This document shows positions 8,123 to 21,600 of a stretch of DNA of 64,000 nucleotides, piece after piece. A program made the position numbers and the translations under genes. The DNA is taken from assembly GCF_030317035.1 (NCBI RefSeq), contig NZ_JASZYK010000002.1, positions 744,001 through 808,000 of the forward strand. The letters run 5' to 3'. Under the pieces are notes generated by a model. That model was not told the origin of the DNA, made no database searches, and worked only from the letters and a program-made list of their open reading frames with translations. The stretch's first letter is position 1; every line of letters begins with the position of its first letter. This stretch comes from Variovorax sp. J22G73. GTDB taxonomy: Bacteria > Pseudomonadota > Gammaproteobacteria > Burkholderiales > Burkholderiaceae_C.

Positions 8123-10170
8123 CAGTTGAACTCCATGATGATCTGGTCCACCGCCAGCGATTCGCCCTTGTTGGCCGAAATCTTGCCGACCACCCCGTCC
8201 TGCGTGGCGAACAGCACGTTCTCCATCTTCATCGCCTCGATCACCGCGAGCTTCTCGCCGGCCTGCACCTGCTGCCCCGGTTGCACCGACACCTCGACCA
8301 GCAGGCCCGGCATCGGCGACATCAGGAACTTGCTCAGGTCGGGCGGTGCCTTGTAGGGCATCAGCTCCAGCAGCCGCGCGCCCAGCGGCGACAGCACCGT
8401 CGCCTCGATCTGCGTGCCGTCGTGCGACACGCGCAGCGCCAGCGGGTTCTTGCCCGCGCCGCGCTCCACCTGCGCGGTGAAGGGCTTGTCGTTGACCATG
8501 CCCGTCACGCGAATGGCGCCCAGCGCGAAGCCGCTGTCGATCTTGTAGCTCTTGCCGCCCACGGCCACCGCGCTCGCGCCGGTCTTTCCGTGGAAGTCGG
8601 TGACCGACACCGGGTGGTGCACATGCTTGCCTTCAGGCCCCAGCTCGACCACGACGAACTGCTCGCCCACCTTCACGCCGTGGCCTTCCAGCTGCCCGCT
8701 GATGCCCGAGGCGCGCGCGCGGTAGCGCCGGTGCACGTACGCGGCCAGCGCGACGAGGAACGACGGGTCGGCATGCGGCACGTCTTCCGCGTGGAAGCCC
8801 TTGCCGTAGTGCTCGGCGATGAAGCCGGTGTTGAAGTCGCCCGCCACGAACTTCGGGTGCGCCAGCAGCGCCGCCTGGAACGGAATGTTGCTGCTGATGC
8901 CGCGAATCACGAAGCCGTTCAGCGCCTCGCGCATGCGGGCGATGGCGTGGTTGCGGTCCTTGCCGTGCACGATGAGCTTGGCGATCATCGAGTCGTAGTA
9001 CATCGGGATCTCGCCGCCGTCGTACACGCCCGTGTCCACGCGCACGCCGTTCAGGTGCTCGGTGTCGCTGGCGAACATGGTCTGCGCGGGCGGCTGGAAC
9101 TTCACCAGCCGGCCGGTCGAAGGCAGGAAGTTGCGGAACGGGTCTTCGGCGTTGATGCGGCACTCGATGGCCCAGCCGTCGCGCTTCACCTGCTCCTGCG
9201 TGAGGGGCAGCGGCTCGCCGGCGGCCACGCGGATCATCAGCTCCACCAGGTCCAGCCCGGTGATGCATTCCGTCACCGGGTGCTCCACCTGCAGGCGCGT
9301 GTTCATCTCCAGGAAGTAGAAGCTCTGGTCCTTGCCGACCACGAACTCCACCGTGCCTGCGCTCTGGTAGTTCACGGCCTTGGCCAGCTGCACCGCCTGC
9401 GCGCCCATCGCCTTGCGCGTGGCGTCGGTGATGAAGGGCGAAGGCGCCTCCTCGATCACCTTCTGGTGGCGCCGCTGGATGGAGCACTCGCGCTCGTTCA
9501 GGTAGATGACGTTGCCGTGCGAGTCGCCCAGCACCTGGATCTCGATGTGGCGCGGCTCCTCGACGAACTTCTCGATGAACACGCGGTCGTCGCCGAAGCT
9601 GTTGCGCGCCTCGTTGCGGCACGAGGTGAAGCCCTCGAAGGCTTCCTTGTCGTTGAAGGCCACGCGCAGGCCCTTGCCGCCGCCGCCGGCGGAGGCCTTG
9701 ATCATCACGGGGTAGCCGATGTCGTTGGCAATCTCCACGGCGCGCTCGGCCGTCTCGATGGCGTCGTTCCAGCCCGGAATGGTGTTGACCTTGGCTTCGT
9801 TCGCGAGCTTCTTCGAGGCGATCTTGTCGCCCATCGCCGCGATCGAATAGTGCTTCGGGCCGATAAAGGCGATGCCCTCTTCCTCGACCTTGCGCGCGAA
9901 GGCTTCGTTCTCCGACAGGAAGCCGTAGCCGGGGTGCACGGCCTCGGCGCCGGTCTTCTTGCAGGCCGCGATGATGCGGTCGGCCTGCAGGTAGCTGTCG
10001 CGGCTGGGCGCGGCGCCGATGTGCACGGCCTCGTCGGCCAGCTCGACGTGGCGGGCTTCCTTGTCGGCGTCGGAGTAGACGGCGACGGTCAGGATGCCCA
10101 TCTTCTTGGCCGTCTGGATCACGCGGCAGGCGATCTCGCCGCGGTTGGCAATCAGGATCTTCTTGAACAT
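8122..10170 (-). CDS. pccA: Propionyl-CoA carboxylase alpha subunit (biotin carboxylase plus biotin carrier)
   Basis: 682 aa, the size of bacterial PccA. Order: biotin carboxylase N-domain (starts [17 protein letters not shown]), ATP-grasp domain with a glycine-rich loop ([10 protein letters not shown]), biotin carboxylase C-domain, BT/linker region, and a C-terminal biotinyl domain with EAMKM and biotinylated K648, 34 residues from the end. With PccB it carboxylates propionyl-CoA to methylmalonyl-CoA. The start at 10170 follows AGAAGAA. Adjacent pccB, mutase and MeaB genes favour propionyl-CoA over methylcrotonyl- or acetyl-CoA as substrate. Confidence 0.95.
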   Translation of the reverse strand: MFKKILIANRGEIACRVIQTAKKMGILTVAVYSDADKEARHVELADEAVHIGAAPSRDSYLQADRIIAACKKTGAEAVHPGYGFLSENEAFARKVEEEGIAFIGPKHYSIAAMGDKIASKKLANEAKVNTIPGWNDAIETAERAVEIANDIGYPVMIKASAGGGGKGLRVAFNDKEAFEGFTSCRNEARNSFGDDRVFIEKFVEEPRHIEIQVLGDSHGNVIYLNERECSIQRRHQKVIEEAPSPFITDATRKAMGAQAVQLAKAVNYQSAGTVEFVVGKDQSFYFLEMNTRLQVEHPVTECITGLDLVELMIRVAAGEPLPLTQEQVKRDGWAIECRINAEDPFRNFLPSTGRLVKFQPPAQTMFASDTEHLNGVRVDTGVYDGGEIPMYYDSMIAKLIVHGKDRNHAIARMREALNGFVIRGISSNIPFQAALLAHPKFVAGDFNTGFIAEHYGKGFHAEDVPHADPSFLVALAAYVHRRYRARASGISGQLEGHGVKVGEQFVVVELGPEGKHVHHPVSVTDFHGKTGASAVAVGGKSYKIDSGFALGAIRVTGMVNDKPFTAQVERGAGKNPLALRVSHDGTQIEATVLSPLGARLLELMPYKAPPDLSKFLMSPMPGLLVEVSVQPGQQVQAGEKLAVIEAMKMENVLFATQDGVVGKISANKGESLAVDQIIMEFN

Positions 10171-10190
10171 GTTCTTCTTCTCCGTGCCGC

Positions 10191-11735
<1,545 letters not shown>

Positions 11736-11810
11736 GGTGTGTTCCGAAGCTGTGGTCCTGAATTGCTGTGCGATGTGCTGTGTTGTGCTGAGCTGTGCGG
11801 CCCGGGGCGT

Positions 11811-12860
11811 TCAGGGGCGCGCGGTGATGGCCGCCGCCGCCAGCAGGCTGCGCGCCGCCGTCGAGGCCGGCAGGCTGCCCTGCGCCACCTGCTGCGTGAG
11901 CTGCGGCAGCAGCTCGCGCACCTGCGGGTGATGTTTGAAGGCCTGCTTGAGCCCGGCGTCGATGCGCTCCCACATCCAGGCGGTGGCCTGCCTTTCGCGG
12001 CGCGTGGCGAGCTTGCCGTTGGCGGTCTGCAGTTGCCTGAACTGGCTCACGGCGTCCCAGAAGGCGTCCACCCCGGTGCCCGCGAGCGCGCTGAGCTGCA
12101 GCACCCTGGGCAGCCAGAAGCGCACCTGCGCGCCGCTGTGCGCGTCGTGCACCGCGTGCGCGTGCTCGGGGTTGCCCTGGTGGCCGAACAGGCGCAGGGC
12201 CGAGGTGATCTGCGCCTGCGCGCGCGTCGCCGCGTCCTTGTCGATGTCGGCCTTGTTGATGACCACGAGGTCGGCGATTTCCATCACGCCCTTCTTGATG
12301 GCTTGCAGGTCGTCGCCGGCGTTGGGCAGCTGCATCAGCACGAACATGTCCGTCATGCCCGACACGGCCGTCTCGCTCTGGCCCACGCCCACGGTCTCGA
12401 CGATGACCACGTCGTAGCCCGCGGCCTCGCACACCAGCATGGCCTCGCGCGTCTTCTCGGCCACGCCGCCCAGCGTGCCGCTCGAAGGGCTCGGCCGGAT
12501 GTAGGCGCGCTCGTGCACCGACAGCCGCTCCATGCGCGTCTTGTCCCCGAGGATGGAGCCGCCCGATACGGTCGAAGAAGGGTCGATGGTCAGCACCGCC
12601 ACGCGGTGCCCCTTGTCGATCAGCAGCAGCCCGAGGGTTTCGATGAAGGTCGACTTGCCCACACCCGGCACGCCCGAGATGCCCAGGCGAAACGAATTAC
12701 CGGTGCGCGGCAGCAGCGCGGTGAGCAGCTCGTCCGCCTGCGTGCGGTGGTCGGCGCGTGTGGATTCGAGCAGCGTGATCGCCTTGGCGATGGCGCGGCG
12801 CTGCGGCATTCCCTCGGTGCCTGCGAGCGCCTGTTCGAGCCCCTGCACCGTGTTCAGCAC
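11811..12860 (-). CDS. meaB: MeaB/ArgK-type GTPase, chaperone of methylmalonyl-CoA mutase
   Basis: 349-aa P-loop GTPase of the MeaB/ArgK family, which gates cobalamin loading and protects the mutase. Seen: Walker [10 protein letters not shown] (63-71), Walker B-like [12 protein letters not shown], and the GTP-specificity motif NKAD. The start is taken as GTG 12860 ([12 protein letters not shown]), which gives the usual N-terminal helix; it overlaps the GNAT stop by 7 nt. A later ATG (MPQRRAIAK) is possible. It lies in the operon between the mutase and carboxylase genes, as expected for its role. Confidence 0.93.
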   Translation of the reverse strand: MLNTVQGLEQALAGTEGMPQRRAIAKAITLLESTRADHRTQADELLTALLPRTGNSFRLGISGVPGVGKSTFIETLGLLLIDKGHRVAVLTIDPSSTVSGGSILGDKTRMERLSVHERAYIRPSPSSGTLGGVAEKTREAMLVCEAAGYDVVIVETVGVGQSETAVSGMTDMFVLMQLPNAGDDLQAIKKGVMEIADLVVINKADIDKDAATRAQAQITSALRLFGHQGNPEHAHAVHDAHSGAQVRFWLPRVLQLSALAGTGVDAFWDAVSQFRQLQTANGKLATRRERQATAWMWERIDAGLKQAFKHHPQVRELLPQLTQQVAQGSLPASTAARSLLAAAAITARP

Positions 12861-13327
12861 GCCGCCTCCGACGCCACGCGCCAGCGGTAATGCAGGTCGA
12901 CGCCCTCCTCGCCCTCGAGCACGAAGCCGTGCCGCAGGTAGAAGCGGTTGGCGTCGCTTTTCACGAGCGCGGTGAGCGCGATGTCGCGCTGCTGCTCGCG
13001 CGCCTGCGCCTTGGCCCAGCGCAGCACCCATTCGCCGATGCCCAGCCCCTGGAAGCCGGTGCGCAGGTAGAGGTGGTCCAGCCGCAGCGCATCGGCGCCT
13101 TCCGGCTTGAGCGTGACGAAGCCCACGCGCTGGTCGCCGTCGAGCACGATGTGGTGCATGAACGGCACCACGAAGCCCGCGCTCAGCCGTTCGCGCGAAC
13201 GCTCGGGGTCGAAGCGGCCCACGCGCTCCAGGCTCGGGCGCATCGCGTCGACGCGCAGGGCCAGCATGGCCTCGAAATCGCTGGAATCCACCGGCTGCAG
13301 CGACAGCCGCGACAAGAGATCGCTCAC
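12854..13327 (-). CDS. GNAT family N-acetyltransferase
   Basis: A 157-aa protein with the GNAT fold. Seen: the acetyl-CoA binding loop in [15 protein letters not shown] and the C-terminal [15 protein letters not shown] segment typical of the family. The start is GTG 13327, 14 nt after the mutase stop. The substrate is unknown. Its position between the mutase and meaB suggests a part in acyl-CoA or protein acetylation control, but it may simply be a passenger in the operon. Confidence 0.85.
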   Translation of the reverse strand: MSDLLSRLSLQPVDSSDFEAMLALRVDAMRPSLERVGRFDPERSRERLSAGFVVPFMHHIVLDGDQRVGFVTLKPEGADALRLDHLYLRTGFQGLGIGEWVLRWAKAQAREQQRDIALTALVKSDANRFYLRHGFVLEGEEGVDLHYRWRVASEAAC

Positions 13328-13341
13328 GTCGGTGCTTCGGT

Positions 13342-15504
<2,163 letters not shown>

Positions 15505-15539
15505 GAAGGGGGCCGTTCGCAGGGTCTGCAAGGTATTTC

Positions 15540-15563
15540 GCAAATTCGCTCGCACGGATTTGC
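15540..15563. promoter_or_regulatory. GCAAAT-N12-ATTTGC inverted repeat between the mutase and GntR genes
   Basis: GCAAAT (15540-15545) and ATTTGC (15558-15563) form an inverted repeat in the 129-bp divergent promoter region, 36 nt upstream of the mutase start. It is a candidate operator for the neighbouring GntR protein. The AT-rich stretch 15590-15616 nearby is likely to hold the promoters. Confidence 0.35.
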
Positions 15564-15633
15564 AAGCCGGGCGCGAGTCTACTCCATCCGTAATTATTAA
15601 TTCAAACAGCTTTTTTGCAGTACAGTCCGGCCC

Positions 15634-16275
15634 ATGTCCGCCGTCACCCTCACTCCCCGCGCCCTCTATGAAGAGGTGGCCGAGCTGCTGCGCCAGCGGA
15701 TCTTCCGCCGCGAGCTGGAGCCCGGCAGCTGGATCGACGAACTCAAGCTGGCCGAGGAATACGGCATCAGCCGCACCCCCCTGCGCGAAGCGCTGAAGGT
15801 GCTGGCGGCCGAAGGGCTGGTGACGATGAAGGTGCGCCGCGGCGCCTACGTGACCGAGGTGTCGGAGCAGGACCTGGCCGACGTGTACCACCTGCTCTCG
15901 CTGCTGGAGAGCGATGCCGCCGGCGTGGTCGCCGAGCGCGCCACCGACGCGCAGCGCACCGAGCTGAAGGCGTTGCACGCCGAGCTCGAGGCCGCGGCCA
16001 CGCCGGAAGACCGCGAGCACTTCTTCGCGGTGAACGAGCGCTTTCACATGTGCCTGCTGGCCATTGCCAACAACAAGTGGCGCGACCAGATGGTGGCCGA
16101 CCTGCGCAAGGTGATGAAGCTCAACCGGCACAACTCGCTGCTGAAGGCCGGGCGCATCGGCGAGTCGCTGGCCGAGCACCGCGCGGTGATGGCGGCCATC
16201 GAGGCGCGCGACGCCGAGGCGGCGATGGCGCGCATGCAGGAGCACTTCCGCAACGGCCTGGAAGCCGCTGTATAA
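15634..16275 (+). CDS. GntR family (FadR/FCD) transcriptional regulator
   Basis: 213 aa: winged HTH (residues ~8-75, with [25 protein letters not shown]) and an FCD ligand-binding domain containing the conserved Asp, Arg and His residues of metal/acid-binding FCD proteins ([18 protein letters not shown]). It is divergent from the methylmalonyl-CoA mutase operon and most likely represses or senses it, perhaps through a propionate-derived acid. The effector is unknown. Confidence 0.92.
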   Translation: MSAVTLTPRALYEEVAELLRQRIFRRELEPGSWIDELKLAEEYGISRTPLREALKVLAAEGLVTMKVRRGAYVTEVSEQDLADVYHLLSLLESDAAGVVAERATDAQRTELKALHAELEAAATPEDREHFFAVNERFHMCLLAIANNKWRDQMVADLRKVMKLNRHNSLLKAGRIGESLAEHRAVMAAIEARDAEAAMARMQEHFRNGLEAAV

Positions 16276-16279
16276 AGCT

Positions 16280-16375
16280 CGCCCCCAGGCTGCGCGCACT
16301 TCGTGTCGCTCCTCCAACCCCCTACCGGGGGCGGCACCTGCGGCCCGGCAAAGCCGGTTCCGCGGTGCCCCGCGC
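16280..16375. repeat. Comamonadaceae-type intergenic repeat with hairpins
   Basis: Between the convergent GntR and IclR genes lies a GC-rich element with CCCCC-TACC-GGGGG (16318-16331) and CCGGC-AAA-GCCGG (16345-16357). Its wording (gcccccaggctgcgcgcac, then ggggcggcacctgcggcccg) is what I recall as a widespread intergenic element in Comamonadaceae. It probably acts as a bidirectional terminator. Confidence 0.6.
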
Positions 16376-16392
16376 ACTGCAGCGCTCTTTTT

Positions 16393-17178
16393 TCAGTCCA
16401 GGTTCAGCGTGCCGGCCTCGCCGGCGATGCGCTGCGCCGTCTCCAGCAGGATCGGCACGATGCGCGAGACCATCGCGTCCTTCGGCAGCAGGTAGGCCGG
16501 CCCGCCGCAACTCACGGCGTAGCGCTCGCCCCGGGGGCCTTCCAGCGCGAAGCCGAGGGCGTGGATGTGCGGGTTCCAGTCGCCGAAGGAGCCGCAGTAG
16601 CCGTGCTGCGCGTACTCGTCGAGCCCGGCCATCAGGCGCGGCTCGATGGCGCCCCAGTTCTCCCCGCTTTCCAGGCGGATCTGCTCCAGCAGCACCGCCT
16701 GCTCGGGCTCGGGCAGCGCGGCCAGGAAGGCCCGGCCGGCCGCGGAGGTGGCGATGGTCATGCGCGTGCCCACGTCGATGCGCGAGCTGATCACCACCGA
16801 GCGCGGCCGCAGCGAGTCGATGACCAGCATGTCGAGCTCGTCGCGCACCGTCAGGTGCACGCTCACGCCGGCCGACTCCGACAACTCCCCCAGATAGGGC
16901 CGCGCCATGGTCCGCAGGTCGAAATTGCGCAGGTAGCGGCTGCTCATGTCGAGCAGTGCGGGGCCGAGGCTGAAGCGCTCGCTGTCTTCCGACTGGCGCA
17001 GGTAGCCCGCGCCCACCAGCGTGGCGGTGAGGCGCGACACCGTCGCCTTGGGGATGCCCGTGGCATCCGCCAGTTCCCTGTTGCCGATGGCCGCTGGCGC
17101 CATCCCTATCACCTTGAGGAGCGCCAGACCGCGTGCGAGCGCGCTTACTTCTTCTTTGCCGCCGATCGCGTCATTCAT
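16393..17178 (-). CDS. IclR family transcriptional regulator
   Basis: 261 aa: N-terminal winged HTH (residues ~12-75, with NRELADATGIPKATVSRLTATL) and a C-terminal IclR effector domain (SVHLTVRDELDMLVIDSL; TSAAGRAFLAAL). ATG 17178 (MNDAIGGKEE) gives the family length; ATG 17241 would add 21 unrelated residues. No catabolic gene lies next to it: downstream is the repeat and upstream is dusA on the same strand. Its target is therefore not evident. The 227-bp region to dusA contains no gene. Confidence 0.92.
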   Translation of the reverse strand: MNDAIGGKEEVSALARGLALLKVIGMAPAAIGNRELADATGIPKATVSRLTATLVGAGYLRQSEDSERFSLGPALLDMSSRYLRNFDLRTMARPYLGELSESAGVSVHLTVRDELDMLVIDSLRPRSVVISSRIDVGTRMTIATSAAGRAFLAALPEPEQAVLLEQIRLESGENWGAIEPRLMAGLDEYAQHGYCGSFGDWNPHIHALGFALEGPRGERYAVSCGGPAYLLPKDAMVSRIVPILLETAQRIAGEAGTLNLD

Positions 17179-17405
17179 GTATCCATGCCTTTTTATTTCC
17201 CTGACCCCCCATTTTTCAGCAAAAACCCATTGACGCGCCACTTATCAAGAAGTAGGAATTTCGGAACAGCGTTTCACTGAAATGGTGCATGGGGCGCATG
17301 GCGGCGCGTCCGCATACGTTTGCGGAGAGAAAAAGCGGGGAAATTCGCTGGGCGCGACGAGCGAGCGACGAACGCACCCGCGGCGAATCGGCAAGAAAAC
17401 CCGGT

Positions 17406-18419
17406 TCAGGCCGCCTGCGCGGCAGGCCCGTGGGCGAGTGCCATCACCTCATGCGGCGGCAGGGTTTTCAGCTTGTGGTCGCTCCACACCTGGCGCCAGC
17501 GGCGCGCGCCGGGCAGGCCGTTGCGCAGGCCCAGCATGTGGCGCGCAATCGACCACCAGTGGGTGCCGTGCTCGGCGGCTTCGCGGGCCATGTAATCGCA
17601 CATCAGCGACTCGACCTCTTCGCGCGTGAGCGCCTGCGGCGCGGCGCCGTAGAACTCGGCGTCCCATTCGGCCAGCCACCAGGGGTTGTGGTACGCCTCG
17701 CGCCCCACCATCACGCCGTCGAGCAGCCGCAGGTGCTCGTGCACCTGCGCGTTCACCGAAATGCCGCCGTTGATGGAAAACTTGAGCGCCGGAAACTCGT
17801 GCTTGAGCCGGTGCACCAGCTCGTAGCGCAGCGGCGGAATCTCGCGGTTCTGCTTCGGGCTCAGGCCCTGCAGCCAGGCGTTGCGCGCATGCACGATGAA
17901 GGTCTGGCAGCCCGCCTCGCTCACCGTGCCTACAAAGTCGCGCACGAACTCGTAGCTCTCGATCTTGTCGATGCCGATGCGGTGCTTGACCGTGACCGGA
18001 ATGCCGACCACGTCGACCATCGCCTTCACGCAGTCGGCCACCAACGTCGGCTCGTTCATGAGGCAGGCACCGAACGCGCCGCGCTGCACGCGCTCGCTGG
18101 GGCAGCCGCAGTTCAGGTTGACCTCGTCGTAGCCCCACTCTTCGCCCAGCCTGGCGCAGTGCGCCAGGTCGGTCGGCTCGCTGCCGCCGAGCTGCAGCGC
18201 CACGGGGTGTTCCTCGGCGTTGAAGCGAAGGTGCCGGGGCACGTCGCCGTGAATCAGCGCGCCGGTGGTCACCATCTCGGTATAGAGCAGCGCGTGGCGC
18301 GACAGCAGGCGATGGAGGTACCGGCAATGGCGGTCGGACCAGTCCATCATGGGGGCAACGGAGATGACCTTCTCTTCCAAAACGCGCGATCCTGTGGTTG
18401 TCTGCATGGGCCCGGACAT
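17406..18419 (-). CDS. dusA: tRNA-dihydrouridine synthase A
   Basis: 337-aa FMN enzyme reducing uridines 20/20a in the D-loop of tRNA. Seen: the N-terminal barrel start VAPMMDWSDRHCR, the catalytic cysteine in NLNCGCPSERVQRGAFGACL (C106), HARNAWLQGLSPKQNREIPPL typical of the DusA subgroup, and the FMN phosphate site around NGGI and DGVMVGREAY. Start ATG 18419; ATG 18407 is possible. Housekeeping gene, likely on its own promoter. Confidence 0.96.
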   Translation of the reverse strand: MSGPMQTTTGSRVLEEKVISVAPMMDWSDRHCRYLHRLLSRHALLYTEMVTTGALIHGDVPRHLRFNAEEHPVALQLGGSEPTDLAHCARLGEEWGYDEVNLNCGCPSERVQRGAFGACLMNEPTLVADCVKAMVDVVGIPVTVKHRIGIDKIESYEFVRDFVGTVSEAGCQTFIVHARNAWLQGLSPKQNREIPPLRYELVHRLKHEFPALKFSINGGISVNAQVHEHLRLLDGVMVGREAYHNPWWLAEWDAEFYGAAPQALTREEVESLMCDYMAREAAEHGTHWWSIARHMLGLRNGLPGARRWRQVWSDHKLKTLPPHEVMALAHGPAAQAA

Positions 18420-18443
18420 CGGGCGGGCGAGTCCCCGAGTTTC

Positions 18444-19295
18444 TCACGCAGCCTTTTCCACCCGGCCCCGCACGGCCATGTAGTTCCCCGGCGTCACACC
18501 GAAGCACCGGCGAAACCAGCGCGAGAAATGCGCCTGGTCGGTGAAGCCGCATTGCGCCGCCACCTCCGCCGCCGCCTGCCCTTCGCGCAGCAGCACCTTG
18601 GCCCGGCAGATGCGCGCCAGCCGCGCGTAGTGCGCGGGCGTCATGCCCACGGCCACGCGGAACAGCCGGTGAAAGTGCTCGCGCGACATGCCCAGCCGCA
18701 GCGCGAGCGCGCCGGGGTCGATGCGGCAGGCGTCCTCGGTGGCCAGGGCCCGGCACACCGCCTCGACGCGTGCATCGCTCAGCTGCCGCTCGACCGCGAC
18801 CAGCTCTCTGCCCGTCTGCGCGCGCAGAACCCGCGCCAGCAGCCGGCCCAGCGTGGCCCCATCTTCCGCACGCGCGGCGGAGGCCAGCGCCTGAGCCGCG
18901 GCGGCGTCCCGCCGCACCGCGCAGTGCAGCACGCCCCTGCGCGCCTCGGGCCAACCGAGTTGCGCGGCCACCCAGGCCTGCGGCACATACAGCATGACCA
19001 TGCGAAAGCCCTGCGCGCTGACGCCGGCGGTGTGCAGCATGCCGGGGGCCATCACCACCAGGTCGCCAGCTTCGGCCAGCTGGCGCTCGCCCGCGCAGGT
19101 GAATTCGCAGCGCCCTTCCAGGATGGCGCCCACGCTCCACTCGGCATGCCAGTGCAGGTCGAAGTGGGCCTTTGGGTCGGCGGCGAACATGGCCTCGACC
19201 TGCGCGCCGTCTTCCATCGGCAGGCTGATGACGCGGGAGGCGGCGCCGTGGGTCATTCCGGTGAACTCGGCGCGAGCATCAGGCTGCGAGCGCAC
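18444..19295 (-). CDS. AraC family transcriptional regulator
   Basis: 283 aa from GTG 19295: N-terminal AraC-type cupin (residues ~20-130, with HWHAEWSVGAILEG and GDLVVMAPGMLH) and a C-terminal pair of HTH motifs (DPGALALRLGMSREHFHRLF; AAQCGFTDQAHFSRWFRRCFGVTPG). Neither the GTG nor the alternative ATG at 19256 has a clear ribosome-binding site; the GTG start would overlap the upstream acetoacetate decarboxylase-like gene by 17 nt. The pair reads as one unit, so it may regulate that gene or an unlinked one. Confidence 0.9.
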   Translation of the reverse strand: MRSQPDARAEFTGMTHGAASRVISLPMEDGAQVEAMFAADPKAHFDLHWHAEWSVGAILEGRCEFTCAGERQLAEAGDLVVMAPGMLHTAGVSAQGFRMVMLYVPQAWVAAQLGWPEARRGVLHCAVRRDAAAAQALASAARAEDGATLGRLLARVLRAQTGRELVAVERQLSDARVEAVCRALATEDACRIDPGALALRLGMSREHFHRLFRVAVGMTPAHYARLARICRAKVLLREGQAAAEVAAQCGFTDQAHFSRWFRRCFGVTPGNYMAVRGRVEKAA

Positions 19296-20088
19296 CGCGC
19301 ACGGTGATGCCCATCCAGCCCGCGCTCGCCGTGCTCGCCCGCACCTCGCCGAGCAGGGCCAGTTCCTCGACCGGGTGTTCGTGGAACTGCAGGGTCGCGG
19401 TACCGCCGGTCCAGCCCGACTCGACGCAGTCGATGATGTCCGCGCGCAGGTAGCGCGGCGTCGCCACGCTGCCGGGCTGCGTCAGGTCGGGCCAGCCCAC
19501 GGCGCCGATGGTGGGCGCGCCCAGTAAACCCAGCCGCTCGGCCTTCTCGCCCGTGAGCGTGACCGAGGCATCGACCAGCCGCCGCTCCTTCACGCTCAGG
19601 CTCGCGCCCAGCCGGCTTCCTTGGGAGAGCGGCGAGGCCGCGGGGTGGATCAGCGGCAGGCTGCGCGTGAGCCAGGTATTGCCGATCTTCTTGGGCCAGC
19701 CCTGCAGCCAGCCGCGCAGCAGCGAGATGTCCTGGTCCACGTAGATCAGCGGGCAGTAGAAGCGCGCGGCCTCGCCGGGCCGGCCCGCGAGCTCGAGCAC
19801 GACGATGGTCTCGCGGTACTGCGCGTACACCGGGTCCAGCAGCGCCTGTCCGTCGTCGCCGCGGGCCTGCCAGTCGGCGAAGTGCACGCAGCCCCTGCCG
19901 GTGGGCGCGCCGAGTTCCGCGGGCACCAGCGCGGCGCCGCGCACGGCGTCGAACTCGAAGGCCACGTTGACGAGCCAGCCGGCGTAGTGCCAGGGCGGCG
20001 CCTGCACGAGCGCGCTGCGGCCGGAAGAAGTGAAGGGAGCGGTGAAAGGGGAAGGGGTGGCGAAAGACTGCGGCATCTGGGAAAGCAT
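19279..20088 (-). CDS. Acetoacetate decarboxylase family protein
   Basis: 269 aa. The segment GWPKKIGNTW carries the adjacent lysines K133-K134; in acetoacetate decarboxylase the second lysine forms the Schiff base and the first lowers its pKa. Other parts (YRETIVVLEL; YCPLIYVDQD) fit the family. It could decarboxylate a beta-keto acid, or be an aldolase-dehydratase-like member, since many family members have other substrates. Upstream of an AraC regulator and probably co-transcribed with it. Confidence 0.82.
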   Translation of the reverse strand: MLSQMPQSFATPSPFTAPFTSSGRSALVQAPPWHYAGWLVNVAFEFDAVRGAALVPAELGAPTGRGCVHFADWQARGDDGQALLDPVYAQYRETIVVLELAGRPGEAARFYCPLIYVDQDISLLRGWLQGWPKKIGNTWLTRSLPLIHPAASPLSQGSRLGASLSVKERRLVDASVTLTGEKAERLGLLGAPTIGAVGWPDLTQPGSVATPRYLRADIIDCVESGWTGGTATLQFHEHPVEELALLGEVRASTASAGWMGITVRGALAA

Positions 20089-20198
20089 TGCGAGTTCAAG
20101 ACCGCCGCACGATAGGTCGCGCCCGCCGCGCGGTCTTGTACGCCAGTGATGCGCCGGCCTGGTCGTACCTCAGGCGCCGGTTCTACAACTCAAGCAAC

Positions 20199-20588
20199 TC
20201 AGGGCTCGACCGCCGCCTGCGACTGCTCCAGCACTGCCGTCAGTTGCTCGACCGTGTACGGCTTGCGCAGCCACACCGTACCCTTCATGGCCGTGGCCGG
20301 TTCCGATTGCCCGGTGACGAACACCACCGGCACGCGGTGGTCGCTCAGCAGGCGCTCCGCAAAGTCATGCCCCGACAACGCGGGCAGGCCGATGTCGACC
20401 AGCACCACGTCGAACGCACCGTCGAAGAAGCGCGCGATGGCCGCCTCCGCGCTGCGCACGCCGGTGGCCCAGTGGCCCATGGCTTCGAGCAGTTTCAAGG
20501 TGGTGGCAAGGGTGTCGGCGTCGTCCTCGACGAGGAGCACGCGGAGTTTTTTTTGTTCTGCCGACGATGGAAACGGTTCGGTTGTCAT
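20199..20588 (-). CDS. Stand-alone response regulator receiver protein
   Basis: 129 aa, receiver domain only. Seen: acidic pair E21-D22-D23, phosphoacceptor D65 in VLVDIGLPALSG, T92 in VFVTG, and K109 followed by P110. No output domain and no kinase nearby, so it acts as a CheY-like single-domain regulator or phosphorelay intermediate. It is divergent from a second receiver gene across 195 bp. Confidence 0.9.
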   Translation of the reverse strand: MTTEPFPSSAEQKKLRVLLVEDDADTLATTLKLLEAMGHWATGVRSAEAAIARFFDGAFDVVLVDIGLPALSGHDFAERLLSDHRVPVVFVTGQSEPATAMKGTVWLRKPYTVEQLTAVLEQSQAAVEP

Positions 20589-20783
20589 TGATTTGCATTT
20601 TTCCAGACAAACCGCCGCCATGCGCTGCGCAGGGTGGTCCGCGCGCAGGGATCTACGACAGATGGCGGTGTTGTCCGACTCGCCGGCCCGCCTCGCGGGA
20701 GACAATTGCGGCCTCGGCGCGAGACAAGCCGAGCCACGACAACGAGACACGAGAGCACAAGAGAGCTTCAGAGCGCCACAAAG

Positions 20784-21167
20784 ATGACCCGCATCTACCT
20801 GATAGAAGACAACCCGCTGATCGCCGACACACTGACCGACGGGCTGCAACACTTTTGCGAATGCGATGTCATCGGCAACGCCACCACCTCCGACGACGCC
20901 ATCCACTGGCTGAAGGAAAACCCCGAGGGCTGGGACGCGGCGGTGATCGACATCTTCCTGGCCGAGGGCAACGGCCTGACGGTGGCGCAGTACCTGAAGG
21001 AGCACAAGTCGCCTTCGCAGCGCACGGTGGTGCTCATGAACTATGCGAGCTCCGAAGTGCGCGAAGGCGCCTTGTCCGCGGGCGTGGATGCGGTGTTCGA
21101 CAAGTCGCTGCAACTCGAGGCCTTCTACGAGTTCTGCAAGCAGCTGAACATCTCCCCTCGCCGGTAG
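20784..21167 (+). CDS. Receiver-domain protein with non-canonical switch residue
   Basis: 127 aa, receiver only. Seen: IEDN near the N-terminus, phosphoacceptor D56 in VIDIFLAEGNG, and K107 in VFDKSL. The position usually held by Thr/Ser appears to be Y87 (VLMNYAS), and the residue after K107 is Ser rather than Pro. Signal relay may therefore differ from CheY-like proteins. ATG 20784 lacks a strong Shine-Dalgarno sequence. Divergent from another receiver gene. Confidence 0.85.
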   Translation: MTRIYLIEDNPLIADTLTDGLQHFCECDVIGNATTSDDAIHWLKENPEGWDAAVIDIFLAEGNGLTVAQYLKEHKSPSQRTVVLMNYASSEVREGALSAGVDAVFDKSLQLEAFYEFCKQLNISPRR

Positions 21168-21198
21168 ACGAAGGCGCGCTCAAGCAAACTCGGGGGGA

Positions 21199-21600
21199 AT
21201 GAACACCACGTCCCCACCCCTGCTGGACGCTGCAGGGCTCAAGCAACTGGCCACCACGCGCGATGAAGCGTCCGCGGCAACGCCCTGCCCCTGTCGCCTG
21301 CAAGCCGCCACCGCCTGGGAAAGCATCACCGAAGAACGCTGGCCCGAGGCCTTGATGCAGCGCGTCGGCACGCTGCGCGACCCCGAGCTGCATGAGCCGA
21401 CCTTCGAAGAATGGCACCCCGCCGGCACGCGCTACGACTCGCCCGACGCACCCATTTCGGTGGCGCACTTTCCGTACAACCGTTGCGACGTGTACCGCTG
21501 CGCGTCGTGCACGCGGCTGGTGTTGCGCTACACCGAGTTCGGCGGCTACTACGTCGACCACCGCGTGCGCGTGGTCGACCCGGCACTCATCACCGGCTAG
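21199..21600 (+). CDS. Conserved hypothetical protein
   Basis: 133 aa, no signal peptide or membrane segment. It has a Cys pair near the N-terminus (CPCR) and CDVYRCASCTRLVLRYTEFGG near the C-terminus, where C-x4-C-x2-C could bind metal. This rubredoxin/zinc-knuckle-like spacing is the only functional hint. It ends directly against the convergent serine hydrolase gene (stops at 21600 and 21601). I do not recognise a named family. Confidence 0.7.
   Translation: MNTTSPPLLDAAGLKQLATTRDEASAATPCPCRLQAATAWESITEERWPEALMQRVGTLRDPELHEPTFEEWHPAGTRYDSPDAPISVAHFPYNRCDVYRCASCTRLVLRYTEFGGYYVDHRVRVVDPALITG

Noticed and set aside
15505..15633. Adenosylcobalamin riboswitch upstream of methylmalonyl-CoA mutase
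   Set aside because: The region is only 129 bp and no B12-box-like conserved sequence was seen; too short for a full riboswitch.
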